Positions 46,303 through 57,590 of a stretch of 64,000 nucleotides of DNA are shown in pieces. Where the stretch lies: assembly GCF_001704415.2 (NCBI RefSeq), contig NC_030824.1:30747022-30811021 (forward strand). Direction: 5' to 3'. Numbering within the stretch: the first letter of the stretch is position 1; every line of letters starts with the position of its first letter. The notes beneath the pieces were generated by a model. It made no database searches. It was not told the origin of the DNA and was given only the letters and a program-made list of their open reading frames with translations. Source of the stretch: Capra hircus (Eukaryota > Chordata > Mammalia > Artiodactyla > Bovidae). The position numbers were made by a program, and so were the translations under genes.

Positions 46303-46381
46303 CTTCCGGCTGGGGTACGGAGGACACGGCTGATCTTCCGGCGCCGCCTCTCAACTTCCTGCGGCGCGGCCCGACTTCCGG
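46303..46381 (-). promoter_or_regulatory. Three ETS/GABP-type sites upstream of PPID
   Basis: CTTCCGG (CCGGAAG on the PPID strand) occurs at 46303-46309 and 46335-46341, with ACTTCCGG at 46374-46381. They lie about 110-190 bases before the ATG. Such clusters bind ETS-family factors including GABP in housekeeping promoters; binding here is inferred. Confidence 0.65.
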
Positions 46382-46869
46382 CTTCGCTGGCCTTGGAGTC
46401 CGCTGGTGCCTGAGCTCTAGTGGTCGGCTCTGCGCTTTCTCAGCCGGGTTTCTCCTCTTTTCTGGTGCACTGAAGCTGTAGGCCCAGTTGTTTTTATTCC
46501 TCTCGCTAGTGTTTTGGGAGAGCGTTGTCAGGCTGTCACCCCGTTCCACCTCGGGGCTTAGCTGTCAGGCTAGGGGCCGGCTGTCGAAAAATGCGTGTGT
46601 CTGGGAAACGGGGCTGGAAACGCTCACGTTGGGGGTCGTCAGAGGGTGGAGACGATGGCCCTCAGCACCCGCCTGGCGGCGCAGCAAGCCGCGGCGAGTC
46701 GCTGATCCCTGTGCGGTGGCGGCCGTGTTGTAAATCGATTCTCTTACTTGGCCATGTGAGCGGTGGCAGGAGGCCAGGCCGAAGATTCCTGGTTCAGCTG
46801 CCTTGTAGGGTGCCCGCTTTCCCTGAGGAGCTGTATTCAAGTTTCTGATTTCGCTGCATGACCGCACAC

Positions 46870-46963
46870 TTCAGTTCAGTTCAGTTCAGTCGCTCAGTCG
46901 TGTCCGACTCTGCGACCCCATGAATCGCAGCACGCCAGGCCTTCCTGTCCATCACCAACTCCA
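46870..46963 (-). repeat. BovB 3' tail fragment, antisense
   Basis: TTCAGTTCAGTTCAGTTCAG tail complement then CGCTCAGTCGTGTCCGACTC. Host sequence GCACACTT is found before it and directly after. Confidence 0.85.
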
Positions 46964-47054
46964 GCACACTTACTTCTTGATAAAGCTTAATTCTGGAGAA
47001 GAGTGAACTCCCGCACACTTACTTCTTGATAAAGCTCAATTCTGGAGAAGAGTG
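46964..47054. repeat. 42-base tandem duplication (49-base period)
   Basis: Copies at 46964-47005 and 47013-47054 differ by one base (AAGCTTAA / AAGCTCAA). Adjacent to the BovB 3' fragment. Confidence 0.93.
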
Positions 47055-47639
47055 GTGCTATGGTCCTTACCACTTCATAATATTCTAATTGTTTATTGAC
47101 CTATTCGTCTATCTTCTGCCGTTAAACTCCACGAAGACAGGAATTTGGTGTTCTTTTTTCTAACCTCAACACTTCTCACAGTGTCAGGCCCTGAGAATGT
47201 TTATATGAAAATGTCAAGAAATTTCATTTTCATATGCCTTTATGTACAATGCGAGAAGAGTTCCTGTATCAGCTCCTCGTGCTGATCCTTTCAAACTCCG
47301 GCACATTAAAGTTAATGTAAAATGTTACTCTTTTATGCATTGGTGGCCTTCAGTTTCATGGTGTTTATCCGTTGTGGTTCCCCGAAGATCCAGAAGAAAT
47401 TACTTAGCACATAACCTCTAAGGCCGCTTGATAAGAGTCAAAATAAATTATTCCTTAAACCAGTCTCATTTCAGAACTACAAATTGGTAGCTTAGACTTT
47501 TTCTCAAAAATATCAAATGATTAAGTAAAAATTTTTGTTCTGATCTACGAGCTTAAAATCAGCTTTTAGTTTATTCCAAAAGTAGTCTTTTAAGCACTAT
47601 AATCTTCTGTTATTATGGTTGATTATCATTAACTAGGCA

Positions 47640-47850
47640 GCATAGCTAAGCACTTCTACTTGGCTATCAGACTTTGGGGTTGAATCTCTAATAGCAGTTT
47701 GTGATTTTTGAAGTTACTTAGCTTCTCTGTGTCTTAGTTTCCTTATATGTAAGTTAAGATAATACGTATTTTTTAAGTTTTTATGAGGAGTAAATAAGTT
47801 ATTTAAGGTGTTTTAGTTTCAGACACATAGTAAGTACTCAAGTGTAAGCA
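47640..47850 (+). repeat. MIR SINE
   Basis: GAAGTTACTTAGCTTCTCTG, TTTCCTTATATGTAAGTTAA and CACATAGTAAGTACTCAAGT in sense MIR order. Confidence 0.82.
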
Positions 47851-47887
47851 ATGATTAACCGTAAATAGCTAATACTTTATTATAATT

Positions 47888-48096
47888 GGGCTTCCCTGAT
47901 GGCTCCCACAGTAAAGCAGCTGCCTGCAATGCAGGAGACCCGGGTTCAATTCCTGTGTCGGGAAGATCCCCTGGAGAAGGAAATGGCAATCCACTCCAGC
48001 ACTCTTGCCTGGAAAATCCCATGGACGGAGGAGCCTGATAGGCTACAGTCCATGGGGTCGCAGAGTCAGACACGACTGAGCAACTTCACTTTCACA
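47888..48096 (+). repeat. Bov-tA SINE with 11-base target duplication
   Basis: Full-length element; perfect duplication TTATTATAATT at 47877-47887 and 48097-48107. Confidence 0.94.
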
Positions 48097-48555
48097 TTAT
48101 TATAATTACTAATATCAACGTTAATATTACTAAATACTATATTAGAGCAATTACTAATATCTTACTAATATCAATTTTGAATAATACTTCAAAATGAAAG
48201 ATGCAAATTGCTTTGAGGATGCCTCTGCATTGTCGGAAAATGCAACATGATTCTTTCTGTTATACAGGTTTCTGGGTGTAAAAGACGAATCCAAATGTTA
48301 CTCTCACTCTGTCTAGATTTTTCACAGTAAAGTCACAACTTTTTATAAACTGCCATATTCCTAGAACCAACTCTATTAACAGAATCTACCTTTGAAAATC
48401 TTTCCAGAACTGATAAATCTTTACCCTAGCAGACAACCTGTCTCATTGTCAGTCTCCTTAAGACAGGACTCTGAGTTCTGAAGTCTTGCCCAATGTGTAG
48501 GAAGGAACAGAGCCAAGACTATGAATTATTTCTCTCTCTATATATATATATATGA

Positions 48556-48763
48556 AGTGAAAAGTCGCTCAGTCATGTCCATTTCTTTGCGACCCCGTGG
48601 ACTGTAGCCCACCAGACTCCTCTGTCCATGGGATTCTCTAGGCAAGAATACTGGAGTGGGTTGCCATTTCCTTCTCCAGGGGAACTTCCCAACCCAGGGA
48701 TCGAACCTGGGTCTCCCATATTGCGGACAGACGCTTTAACCTCAGAACTACCAGGGAAGCCCT
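48556..48763 (-). repeat. Bov-tA SINE, antisense
   Basis: AAGTCGCTCAGTCATGTCCA through ACCAGGGAAGCCC, inserted into a TA-rich microsatellite that flanks both sides. Confidence 0.92.
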
Positions 48764-48955
48764 GATATATATTATATATAATAATATATCATATAATATA
48801 ATATATATTAATATAATAGTATATTTTAATATATTATCATTGTATTAATATATTTTATAACTTTCTTATATAATGTAATATAATTATATTGATATTGATT
48901 ATTAATAATATATTAATATACTATTATAATATATTGTGTATATAATTTTTATAAC
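48764..48955. repeat. Degenerate (TA)n tract
   Basis: About 190 bases almost wholly A and T with TAATATA repeats. Confidence 0.9.
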
Positions 48956-48956
48956 T

Positions 48957-49070
48957 TTCTTTTTATATTGGAGTATAGCCGATTAGCAATGTTGCGATAG
49001 TTTCAGGTGGACAGCCAAAGGACTCAGTTGACTATGCGCTATTTCTTAAGGCTAAGGACACAGTTTCATT
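48957..49070 (-). repeat. L1 end fragment, antisense
   Basis: TTTTATATTGGAGTATAGCC and TTTCAGGTGGACAGCCAAAG are the antisense artiodactyl L1 3' end. Confidence 0.8.
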
Positions 49071-49581
49071 CGGAGAGAGGGAGGGATATTATTCCTAAGA
49101 GCCCTATTACTGTTTCTGTCTGTTCCTAGTGTGGTAGGATAATATTAACAGATTGCCTCCCCTAACCAGTATTATCTTCTTTCAGTGTTTTTGTGCATGA
49201 CTCCACCCCAAACAAGCAGCTAGGCATCCTGTGCTTATTTATTGCTTTAAGGGAAAGATGCAGAGAAAGAAAAGAAAACAGAGGAAGGAATAAAAGGAGT
49301 CCGTCCTGGCTTTCATACTGCAAAAAGCTTGGCTTACAGGAACTAAAAAAAAACTGGCGGAGCAAGAGAAGTGGATAAAACATGTTCTGTACGAGCTTGG
49401 CTTTCCACTCACAGAAGAAACTGAAACAAACAAACTCCCCCCTTGTGCTGGAGAAAGAGGAGGTTGTGGATGGTAGAAAGTGGGGAGAAAGAGGAAAGGT
49501 AGAAATGGACCGGTGTAAATGGTCCTTAACTTGGAGAGTGAGCAAAACAACATCCCTGTATTTGTCAGTGTGCCCTGGAAG

Positions 49582-49752
49582 TTGCTGTTGTTCAGTCTCC
49601 CAGTCCTGTCCAGCTCTTCACGACCCCATGGACTGCAGCACACCTGGCCTCCCTGTCCCTCACCATCTCCCGGAGTTTGCCCAAGTTGATGTCCATTCCA
49701 TCGATTATGCCATCCAGCCATCTCATCCTCTGATGCCCTTTTCTCCTCCTGG
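49582..49752 (-). repeat. BovB 3' fragment, antisense
   Basis: GTTGTTCAGTCTCCCAGTCC to CATCTCATCCTCTGATGCCC, antisense BovB 3' end. Confidence 0.88.
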
Positions 49753-50860
49753 AAGAGGAGACACCTTCTTTCTTAGATGGGAGCTTGCAGAAAGGAACTC
49801 TGAGCTCAGGAGAGGCTGGGAGAACCAATGACTGGGTTAGGATGCTGAGTTTCTCACTGTATGCCCATGTAGACAGATGGCATTGGGAACCAGAGGTCCC
49901 AACCGAAACTTGCCGCCACACTAGACATTCTCAAATTTAGATCCAACCCTGGTGGTGGGGGAAGGTGGGAATACCAGAAATTGGCAAAGATTATGGTATC
50001 ACCAACCCTTTGGAATAGACAATTCAAAATTGAACTTAAAGATGAGTTATCAAAAAATAAATTTGTGTTTATACGTTTGCATGGTTATAGGCTGTGACAA
50101 GGACACGGACAACTTCGGAGTAACACCCAAGCACGTTGTCAAAGACAGGAAATCAGGAAGGACACCAGGGTTTGGGGAGAAAGCTTCAGGATCTTAGATG
50201 TTTAAAGTCAGGCTCTGACAGCAAAATCAGAACTGGTCAACATGCAACTCTTTAAGGAGACAGCACAATTCTGCTCCTAGAGGGGAGGGCTGGTATTAAT
50301 AAGGTGGTAATGTGTGGGAGAGAGTACTGAGTTAGGGCCCCTGCTCTGAACCACATAGAGAAATGGCCGATTCCAATACAAGAACAATCAAGAACGGAAA
50401 AGCAATATACAGGCTCTGCCTACTATATGTATGACTCTATAAGAATAACTTGGTTTTCTGACCTGGAACATGGAACCAATGGAAGACAGCAGAGGCCACC
50501 AGGGGACAGCAGAGTCTACCATGAGCAGAAATCATCCCACAGACAGAAATGGTGCCTGGGACTCCGGGCCTGAGGACTCCCAGTGTGACATTCTTCTTCT
50601 AGGTGCTGGAGGCGACACAACAAAAACAGTATTGATGATCAGTTGACAATAACACCAAGAGGGCTATGTCTGTTCCTTTTCTGAGGAGAAATAAGATTAA
50701 CTATTTTCAGTTGCAAAATGTGTAGTTCTCTGATAGACCAGAACCAATGATAGATACGCTGATGTGAACCCAAAAAACCATTGTTAAAATCCAGTTTACA
50801 TTTATCTAAAAGGACTTCCTCAACATGGATTTTACAATTATCACAAAAATAATAACCAGC
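49753..50860. other. Intergenic, nothing recognised
   Basis: No gene or clear repeat. Short frames only. Confidence 0.45.
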
Positions 50861-50864
50861 ACCT

Positions 50865-51025
50865 ACTGCTCACTGCCATGTGGCAGGCTCTGTGCTAAGT
50901 GCTTTACATAACAATGTTATTCAGTCTTCAACTTAACTGTGTCATAGGGGATATTAACATCCTATTATCAGACAAATAAGTGCCAGTGAGGTCACAAAAT
51001 TTGCCCAGTGTGACTCCAAAGCCAA
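50865..51025 (-). repeat. MIR SINE, antisense
   Basis: GTGGCAGGCTCTGTGCTAAG, then GCCAGTGAGGTCACAAAATT and GCCCAGTG in antisense MIR order, ending just before the mariner. Confidence 0.72.
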
Positions 51026-51225
51026 TTCAGAATGTATCGGGTTGGTCAAAAAGTTCCTTTGGTTTTTTAAGTAAAAATAAAAGACACATTTTTCATTTTA
51101 ACCAAGAACTTTATTGAACAATATATTCACTGTTTGGTTCCACTACCTTTTGTCACTTTTCACTCAACTTCATAATTCCATTTTCCTCAAACTTTCTCTC
51201 TTATTGGGCAAAGAATTATTAATAG

Positions 51226-51430
51226 CAAGCCAGGGCTCTGTGACTTAAACAGTAAAGAATCTGTCTGCAATGTGAGAGACCCACATTCAATCCCTGGGTT
51301 AGGAAGATCCCTGGAGAAAGGAATGGCAACCCACTCCACTATTGCTGCTGAGAAAATCCCATGGACAGAAGAGCCTGGCTGGCTATGGTCCACGAGGTCA
51401 CAAAGAATCAGACACAACTGAGTGACTATT
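51226..51430 (+). repeat. Bov-tA SINE inside the mariner
   Basis: AAAGAATCTGTCTGCAATGT, GGTTAGGAAGATCCCTGGAG and ATCAGACACAACTGAGTGAC. Confidence 0.88.
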
Positions 51431-51857
51431 AATACCAGGTGCCTTTTACAGTATTCCAGGGAATTGAAGTTTTTTCCATTAAGAGAATTTTGTAAAAACC
51501 AAAATAAATGGAAATTTAAAGGCTCATTGAATACAGGGGATGAATTCGTAGCCAAGCTGTAACAGTTTTTGCCTGGTCATCAAAGAAATACGTGGCCTTG
51601 AATTATCCTGATAGAAGATTATGTGTTTTCTGTTGACTACTTCTGGACACGTTTCATGAAGTGCCTTCAGTTGGTCTGAGGGTAGTACTTGTTGGAATTA
51701 ATCCTTTGGTCTTCCAGAAGGAGTTCGTAATAGAGGACTCCCTTTCAATCCCACCATATACACAATATCACCTTCTTTAGATGAATACTGGCCTTTGGTG
51801 TGGTTGGTGGTGTTTCATTTTGCTTAACTCACAATCTCTTCTGTTCCACATTATTTT

Positions 51858-52078
51858 AAAAATTTATTTTATTAGTTCTGGCTGTGCTGGGTCTTTGTTG
51901 CTGCACAAAAACTTTCTCTAGTTGTGGCAAGTGGTGGAAACTCTTCGCTGTGGTGTGTGAGCTTCTCTTCACGGTGGCTGGTTTCTCTTGTTGCAGAGTA
52001 CAGGTTCTAGGTGCAAAAGCTTCAGTGACTGCAATGCATGGGCTCAGTAGTTGGATCACTGGACCACCAGGGAATCCA
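51858..52078 (-). repeat. CHR-type SINE inside the mariner, antisense
   Basis: GGGTCTTTGTTGCTGCACAA to GGACCACCAGGGAATCC, with target duplication TTCCACATT on both sides. Confidence 0.87.
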
Positions 52079-52107
52079 TATTCCACATTGCCAAGGTAAA
52101 AAATAGT

Positions 52108-52850
52108 CAAGACCTAAATGTTGTGAGTTATGTTTTATTTGGTGGCAATTTTAGGACTTTAACCCCAACAGACAGCATTTCAAGTGACCCTGAGAGAATT
52201 GTTCCGAGGACGCAGGGGTAGGGTGAATCAGGTTATATAGAAGTTTGTAACAAGAGGCAATGACGACCCTGTATGCAAGACAGCAAAAAAGACACAGATG
52301 TGTATAACGGACTTTTGGACTCAGAGGGAGAGGGAGAGGGTGGGATGATTTGGGAGAATGGCATTCTAACATGTATACTATCATGTAAGAATCGAATTGC
52401 CAGTCTATGTCTGACGCAGGATACAGCATGCTTGGGGCTGGTGCATGGGGATGACCCACAGAGATGTTATGGGGAGGGAGGTGGGAGGGGGGTTCATGTT
52501 TGGGAACGCATGTAAGAATTAAAGATTTTAAAATTAAAAAAATAAAAAAATAAAAAATTTTTAAAAAGATTATTATTAATTAAGGAAAACCAGATATTTC
52601 AAGTTAAGTAATTTAGTGGGTTTTTTATGTATGGGAAGATGTACGAGTCTGGCCTTACTGAAATCATTTCTTTTACGTGTATCTCAGTTATCTGGGTCAG
52701 TATCTTGGGATCTGATTTTTTACATCTTTAGTTTCTCGTTTGGTGTAGGAGGAGTGGCAGCTTGAGGTGGTTCGCTGGCTGCCACATAGCAGGCATTGTT
52801 CTTCCTGGGGGCACTCCAGGCCCCGAAATTTACCTTTGGAAGGCTAAGGA
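52108..52850 (+). repeat. ERV LTR-like insertion inside the mariner
   Basis: TCAAGACCTAAATGTTGTGA to about 52262, then an L1, then resumed at 52577 with AAAACCAGATATTTCAAGTT and TGTATGGGAAGATGTACGAG. Same family as 78-520. The family name is uncertain. Confidence 0.62.
52263..52576 (+). repeat. Bovine L1 3' end nested in LTR
   Basis: GACGACCCTGTATGCAAGAC, GGACTCAGAGGGAGAGGGAG and CATGTAAGAATTAAAGATTT are the L1-BT 3' end, followed by A-rich tail. Confidence 0.88.
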
Positions 52851-53763
52851 TAGCTGATGGCTATGACATCCTTATTTACAGATATGGCAGGAAATACACT
52901 ATGTATATACAACATTATGTGCATTGTCTACTTTTCATCACCCATCACAATATATTTTAAAAGCAGAACATTTTCATTACCTTTAAGTAGAGAATCGCAT
53001 GCAGAAATACAGTCAAGAAGGCTTTTTTTTCACTTGTGTGGAAACCAAATATCAAAGCAATTATTAATAATATAACCAAGTTTGTGCAAATGATTTTCAG
53101 CTCTTGATTTGGATGCTATGAGTATGTCAGCCATTTCCCGCATGGTATAATATTGATTGTTCTCAATTAATGATTTGATTGCTGTCAACTTCAACTGGCT
53201 TACCTGACCATGAAGTGTTATCTAGAGAGAAATCTCTAGCATGAAACTTCAAAAACCACTTTTGACATGTTTGACCAGTCACAGCACCTTCTCCATTCAC
53301 TACACAAATCTTTGTGTTTCAGTTATATTTTTAGCTTTCTTGAAATAATAAAGCTTTTATGCTTTTATGCCAAAATGTTGCTTTTTTCTTCCATCTTCAA
53401 TCTTAAAATGGGCACACAAAAATTCACCAATTTTGATTTTTTTTAATGCATGCTAATATGAGAGCGATCACAATACAATTTAACAAAATTGTTTTCAATG
53501 AAGCTAAAGACAACTAAGCACTACTAGAGCCATCTTCAGAAAAAAACAAAAAAACATTTTGACCAACCCAATACTAGAAAGGTAAAACCTAACACTCTAT
53601 CTTTAAACCTATACGTTTTAAATATTGTGTAAGAAACACCAAGATATGTAAAGGGCCTTGAGCTCCTCATGACGTTAGCGCTGGACTTGGTTTATTCTTG
53701 CATAACTCAGTTTTGACCTGATATTATAAAGCAGTTAAGGCTCCTATACATTTTGTAAGTTAT

Positions 53764-54240
53764 TGTTGTTGCCATTCGGTCATTCAGTCATATCCAACTC
53801 TTTGCAACCCCGTGGATTGCAGCACGCCAGGCTTCCCTGTCCTTCACCATCTCCCTGAGTTTGCTCAAACTCATGTTCATCGAGTCAGTGATGCCATCCA
53901 ACCATCTCATCCTCTGTCATCCCCGTCTCCTCCTGCTTTCAATCTTTCCCAGCATCAGCGTCTTTTCAAATGAGTCGGCTTTTCACATCAGATGGCCAAA
54001 GTATTGGAGCTTCAGCTTCAGCATCAGTCCTTCCAATGAATATTCAGGTTTGATTTCCTTAAGGACATTGACTGGCTTGATCTCCTTACAGTCCACGGGA
54101 CCCTCAAGGGTCTTCTCCAGGACCACAATTCAAAAACATTAATTCTTCGGCACTCAGTCTTCTTTATAGTCCAACTCTCACATCCATATTTGACTAAAGG
54201 CATTCCTGATAATACCAAAATCACAGAATGAACTACTTCC
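53764..54240 (-). repeat. BovB 3' end, antisense
   Basis: TTGTTGCCATTCGGTCATTC through CTTCTTTATAGTCCAACTCT and beyond, a 480-base antisense BovB 3' coding and tail region. Confidence 0.9.
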
Positions 54241-54439
54241 AAATTCTTTCTCAAAAACAAATAAATGAACATACTGTTATGTCATTTTTACAGGTGGCCA
54301 GAATAGTACTATCTATTGAAGGAAATAGGTTCCTAGAATTAAATTTGAAGGACTTTGAATTTGATTATGTTTAGTGAAGCTAGGGTTTAATGGTTATCAT
54401 ATTCTTTATACAATTCCTGCTGATTGTTTTGTGGTTTCA

Positions 54440-54676
54440 GCTAGGCTTTGGTGCCGTGCTGCGGCTTCATCATCAAGATTTGGCAAGCAACAATGGGAAA
54501 GGAAGGATTTCTATGGAGTTGAGAGAAGAGTCATTCAAGTGCCCTGGACTGCACACCAGAAGCAAAGAGCTGACTTTGTACTTTTGCCCACAGACTGGAA
54601 TATCTCACCTTGCTAAGAAGAAAGGTTTCAGAGAGGATTTTGATTTTTTTTCAGATCACAATGTTGGATCTATTTA
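54440..54676 (+). other. Unassigned open frame after acceptor-like sequence
   Basis: A GTTTTGTGGTTTCAG sequence at 54426-54440 is followed by an open frame with FGAVLRLHHQDLASNNGKGR, MELREESFKCPGLHTRSKEL, TLYFCPQTGISHLAKKKGF and REDFDFFSD. I recognise neither a repeat nor a protein family. Two Cys, a basic KKK run and no membrane segment are visible. It could be an exon of an unknown transcript, a decayed retrocopy or chance. Confidence 0.3.
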
Positions 54677-54769
54677 AATCCTGGAACTCTGATGATTGCT
54701 CCAGAAATTCATGCAACAGAGCATCATCCAAAAAAGGTCAGCTTTTACTGTTAATATAAAACTGTGAGG

Positions 54770-54850
54770 CTGGTATTTGGATCCCTTTTCACAGAGGAGG
54801 AAACGGAGTACAAGACATTAAAGAAGTGCCCAAAGACCATGATGTCAAGC
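54770..54850 (-). repeat. MIR-like fragment
   Basis: CTTTTCACAGAGGAGGAAAC followed by AAGTGCCCAAAGACCA resembles the antisense MIR core. Confidence 0.5.
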
Positions 54851-56100
54851 TGTCAGGCCATGAAACATGCCTCCGAGGTCCCCAAGGGCATTGTTCTTCC
54901 TCTATCTGGATGTTTGGGAATATCTGCCAATAATAACAATTTTGTTTTTGTCTTTAGTGATGACAGTTTTATCACTGTTGCTTTTGAGAAAAAGAAAAAA
55001 AAATGAGCCAACAGATTCAGTTGCTTCTTGAATATTCCCTTAACAGTGACTGTTGGATCACACTGTTGAAAAGAGGCCGTGTATTCAGGTCATTAAAAAA
55101 ATGAAAAAGCTTTTAAGCTTCAAATGGAGAATTTAGATCACAATTATCTAGTACATAGCTAAATTGCAACTAGATCTAGGAAAATAGAATTCCTCTGTAC
55201 TCAGAATCTTGATACATGTTGGATGAGGACTCTATTCTTTTGATTTACTTTTATAGCTAATAAGATACTCAGATATAATAGAGTGATAATATTTGCTGAA
55301 GTAGTTCCATTAGCAGTACAACATCTACTGGGAAAAAAACTGTCGTTATTCAGCCAACATTACTGAGTACCTAATACCTGCTGGGCTAGCATATAGTTAT
55401 AAGAACAATACAGTTGCTGTTTTTAAGGAGTTCACTGTTTTCTAAAAGAGACAAATCATGATAATAGATGTACAATTTATGTATATAATGCATATACATA
55501 ATATGTATTATACTCAAGACACGGTGGGAAAAAATTGGAACATGAGACTTTAGAGATCTCTAACAATTTTATAGGGGAGGTGCGATTCAATCTAAGTCTT
55601 CTTAAATTCCAGAAAATACTTCACCAGGCTAAGAGACCAGAGTCTGGGGACACCTGTTAATATTATACATACAGCATGGCCTAAAAATGATTTCCATTTA
55701 AGAAATTAAAAGCCAGAGAAAGAAGAGAAGCTGTTATTCCCAAAGCATGGGAAGGTTAATATGCAGAACATCTGATAGGAGTAAGACCTAGATGCTCAGT
55801 TCATTGAGGAAAAAACTAGCGCAGTATGATGGTCTAAATATATCAAAGTCAAACAGAAAAAGAATTCTCCAAGTACTCACAATTTCACCCAGATTTGCTC
55901 AAAACTCACAACTATAAGCAAAACTTGGCTATATATAAATACATAATTCTAGAGTACACACAGTATTTTCATTCCTTCTCCAAAATCTAATAATGTTTGA
56001 GAGAAGTGTAAATAATACCAAAACTCTTTAATTGTTCAAAGACTAACTCATGAGAAATTTTCATTTGTATGTGGAAAACTTTTCCTTCTAGTCATGCTCT
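54851..56100. other. AT-rich intergenic DNA
   Basis: No gene or recognised repeat. Confidence 0.45.
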
Positions 56101-56104
56101 TTGC

Positions 56105-56768
56105 CTAAGGAGATTTTTTTTTAATAATTAATTTTTACTGGTGTATCATTGATTTCATTCTGTCTGTCCTCTGATGGATGAGGATAAGAGGTTTATGGAA
56201 GTTTCCTGATGGGAGGGACTGGCTGTGGGGACAACTGGGTCTTGCTCTGATGGGCTCAGCAAATCTTTAATCCAATTTTCTGCTCATGGGTAGGCCTGTG
56301 TTCCCTCCCTGTAGTTTGGCCTGAGGCCAAACTATAGTAGGGGCAATGGCAGTAATGGCGACTTCCTTCAAAAGGACTTATGCCAGCACACTGCAGCTCC
56401 CAGGACTGTTGTAGTCAGTGCCCCTGACCCCGTGGCAGGCCACTGTCGCCCACACCTTTGCTGGAGACTCCCAAACACTCACAGGCAAGTCTGGCTCAGT
56501 CTCCTGTGGGGTCACTGCTCCTTTCTTCTGTGTCCTGGTGCACACAAGGTTTTGCTGTGCCCTCCAAGAGTCTGTTTCCCCAGTCCTGTGGAAGTTCTGA
56601 AATCAAATCCCACCAGCCTTCAAAGTCAAATTCCCTGGGGGTTCTCAGTCTCTTTGCCGAATTCCCAGGTTGGGAAATCTGTTGTGGGCCCTAGAACTTT
56701 TCCAACAGGGCAAGAACCTCTTTCTTATAATTGTTCTCCAGTTTGTGGATCATCAGCTTCTAACAGGG
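56105..56768 (-). repeat. Artiodactyl L1 5' region, antisense
   Basis: TTCATTCTGTCTGTCCTCTG, GAAGTTTCCTGATGGGAGGG, GTCTCCTGTGGGGTCACTGC and CAGCCTTCAAAGTCAAATTC match, by memory, the 5' UTR end of an artiodactyl L1 in antisense. Confidence 0.7.
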
Positions 56769-56771
56769 ACC

Positions 56772-57590
56772 TCCTCCAAGAGGACTTATAACCTCAGATA
56801 TACAGATGACACCAGTCTTATGGCACAAAGCAAAGAAGAACCAAACAGCCCCTTGATGAAGGTGAAAGAGGAAAGTGAAAAAGCTGGCTTAAAACTCAAC
56901 ATTCAGAAAACTAAGATCATGGCATCCAGTCCCATCACTTCATGGCAAATAAATGGGGAAAAAATTGAAACAGTGACAGACTTTACTTTCTTGGGCTACA
57001 AAATCACTATAGATGGTGACTGCAGCCATGAAATTAAAAGACACTTGCTTCTTGGAAGAAAAGCTATGACAAGCCTAAACAGTGTATTAAAAAGCAGAGA
57101 CAATACTTTGCCGACAACGGTCCATATAGTCAAAGCTATGGTTTTTCCAGGAGTCATGTATGGATGTGAGAGTTGGACCACAACGAAGGCTGAGCCCCAA
57201 AGAATTCATGCTTTTGAACTGCAGTGTTGGAGAAGAAGACTGTTGAGAGTCCCTAGGACTGCAAGGAGATCAATACCTGTCGATCCTAAAGGAAATCAGT
57301 CCCGAATACTCGTTGGAGGGACCGATGCTGAAGCTGAAGCTGAAGCTCCAGTACTTTGGCCACCTGATGCGAGGAGGCGACTCTTTGGAAAAGACACTGA
57401 TGCTAGGAAAGATTGAAGGCTGGAGGAGAAGGGGACGACAGAAAGTGAGATGATTGGATGGCATCACCAACTCAATGGACATGAGTTTGAGTAAGCTCTG
57501 GGACTTGGTGATGGACAGGGATGCCAAGCATGCTGCAGTCCGTGGGGTCACTAAGAGTCAGACATGACTGAGCAACTGAACAACAAACAA
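56772..57590 (+). repeat. BovB LINE 3' part with 200-codon open RT frame
   Basis: Frame 56805-57416 reads as BovB reverse transcriptase C-terminal part: YTDDTSLMA (YADD catalytic motif changed to YTDD), KAGLKLNIQKTKIMASSPIT, FLGYKITIDGDCSHEIKRHL, VMYGCESWTTTKAEPQRIHA, then a frameshifted tail and the BovB 3' end. 5' truncated and inactive. Confidence 0.93.

Larger units (their letters stand above)
45880..46760 (-). promoter_or_regulatory. PPID: PPID promoter CpG island
   Basis: GC-rich, CpG-dense block covering PPID exon 1 and about 560 bases upstream, in otherwise AT-rich sequence. No TATA box was seen at a sensible distance. Three ETS-type CCGGAAG sites are clustered within it. This matches a housekeeping promoter; a divergent plus-strand transcript is possible but nothing coding is recognisable there. 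Confidence 0.85.
51037..53571 (-). mobile_element. Mariner DNA transposon, dead, with nested insertions
   Basis: Terminal inverted repeats: TCGGGTTGGTCAAAAAGTTC at the left and, at the right, the complement of TTGGGTTGGTCAAAATGTTT. TA target duplications lie at 51035-51036 and 53572-53573. Broken transposase pieces read on the minus strand include RKHIIFYQDNSRPRISLMTR and FLQNSLNGKNFNSLEYCKRH. The Asp in YQDN (51605-51607) remains, but the later Asp expected in the SDYHLF-like motif is gone. About half of the 2535 bases is four later insertions, leaving a mariner of normal size, near 1.3 kb. Confidence 0.9.

Noticed and set aside
46019..46848. Plus-strand frames in the PPID CpG island
   Set aside because: GC-rich sequence keeps frames open by chance; no recognisable protein, though a non-coding divergent transcript is not excluded.
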